The position numbers and the translations under genes were made by a program. From Pseudidiomarina aquimaris (lineage in GTDB: Bacteria > Pseudomonadota > Gammaproteobacteria > Enterobacterales > Alteromonadaceae), in contig NZ_PIPT01000005.1 of the NCBI RefSeq assembly GCF_003987395.1, positions 1 to 64,000 of the forward strand: a stretch of 64,000 nt of DNA, given 5' to 3'. Shown here one piece after another: positions 63,568 through 64,000 of this stretch (position 1 is its first letter; every line of letters begins with the position of its first letter). The notes under the pieces were generated by a model. It did not search any database. It saw only the letters and a program-made list of their open reading frames with translations, and was not told the origin of the DNA.

Positions 63568-64000
63568 AATGTCGATCACTGCGTTGATTCTTGAAGCAAG
63601 TTTTGTAGTTCAGCTGGTGATGCTGATGTTACTTGCGTTTTCGGTGTTCGGTTGGATGATGATTTTCCAACGCAAGAAAATCATTCAGACGGCAAGTCAG
63701 CAGGCAACGGCTTTTGAAGACCGCTTTTGGTCGGGCGTCGACTTAGCGCGCTTGTATCAAGAAATTGGCGCACGAGCGCAGAATGCCAACGGCATGGAAA
63801 AGCTGTTTTATGCGGGTTTCAAAGAGTTCGCTCGGTTGCGCAGCAACGCCGCTCTTAGTCAGCAGCAAGTTTTAGAAGCCTCTTATCGTGCGATGCGCGT
63901 GGTACATTCGCGTGAAGTCGATCGTCTTGAGCACAATCTAAGTTTACTAGCCACGATTGGTTCGATTAGCCCGTATGTGGGTCTTTTCGGTACCGTTTGG
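63557..64000 (+). CDS. tolQ: Tol-Pal system protein TolQ (partial, 3' end beyond window)
   Basis: 148 codons are present and the frame is open to the window edge. From GTG at 63557 (GAGG upstream, inside ybgC): SITALILEASFVVQLVMLML, a first membrane helix, then a cytoplasmic domain and SLLATIGSISPYVGLFGTVW, which begins the second helix and matches TolQ/ExbB. It energises the outer membrane with TolR and TolA. An ATG at 63569 is a possible but less supported start. Confidence 0.93.
   Translation, partial: MQAEMSITALILEASFVVQLVMLMLLAFSVFGWMMIFQRKKIIQTASQQATAFEDRFWSGVDLARLYQEIGARAQNANGMEKLFYAGFKEFARLRSNAALSQQQVLEASYRAMRVVHSREVDRLEHNLSLLATIGSISPYVGLFGTVW

Overview
The window is chromosomal DNA of a marine gammaproteobacterium, most likely of the Idiomarinaceae/Alteromonadales type (Idiomarina, Pseudidiomarina, Aliidiomarina). 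The evidence is gene content: secreted proteases, S9 peptidases and TonB receptors for a protein and peptide diet; a complete ccmA-I cluster; the gammaproteobacterial order rpsT-murJ-ribF-ileS-lspA-fkpB-ispH; and aspS-yebC-ruvCAB-ybgC-tolQ. This is inference from content; no database was searched.

Layout. 0.2-14.7 kb: an acetate-switch type locus with a CrbR-like regulator, a CrbS-like transporter/hybrid kinase and a divergent DUF4212/SSF symporter, cNMP-CBS-DUF294 protein and DnaQ-like exonuclease. A large secreted S8 protease with a GlyGly-CTERM-like end and a small lipoprotein lie between regulator and kinase. 14.8-29.8 kb: a stand-alone LytTR regulator, three S9 peptidases, a Sel1 protein, two TonB-dependent receptors, a methyltransferase and tRNA-Arg(CCU). 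29.9-39.1 kb: the rpsT-to-ispH housekeeping block, broken by a four-helix-bundle (S23) gene and a toxin-antitoxin pair. 39.1-43.8 kb: type IV pilin genes (pilE opposite fimT-pilW-pilX-long pilV). 43.9-54.3 kb: ccmA-I, mlaA, galU and a POT peptide transporter. 54.3-64 kb: a LysR regulator, cmoB, cmoA, a second toxin-antitoxin pair, aspS, yebC, ruvCAB, ybgC and the start of tolQ.

The most unusual content is intergenic. Family 1 consists of palindromic elements built from 7-bp units (GAAYANC), at ten loci. One locus encloses the S23 gene between inverted arms, an arrangement like the intervening sequences of 23S rRNA, and the gene-less loci look like derivatives of it. Six loci stop 11-19 nt before a start codon, next to the Shine-Dalgarno sequence. 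Family 2 is an 88-bp pair of inverted GTAG-type REP hairpins, in three copies. One copy separates the Shine-Dalgarno of crbR from its start codon, one extends the 3' end of ribF, and one supplies the stop codon of cmoA.

Two minus-strand small RNA candidates (about 14.65-14.74 kb and 62.76-62.87 kb) each carry an anti-Shine-Dalgarno UCCCUGGAU followed by CUUCC and an intrinsic terminator. The first has a 14-nt perfect match to the ribosome-binding site of the second TonB receptor, displayed in a hairpin loop.
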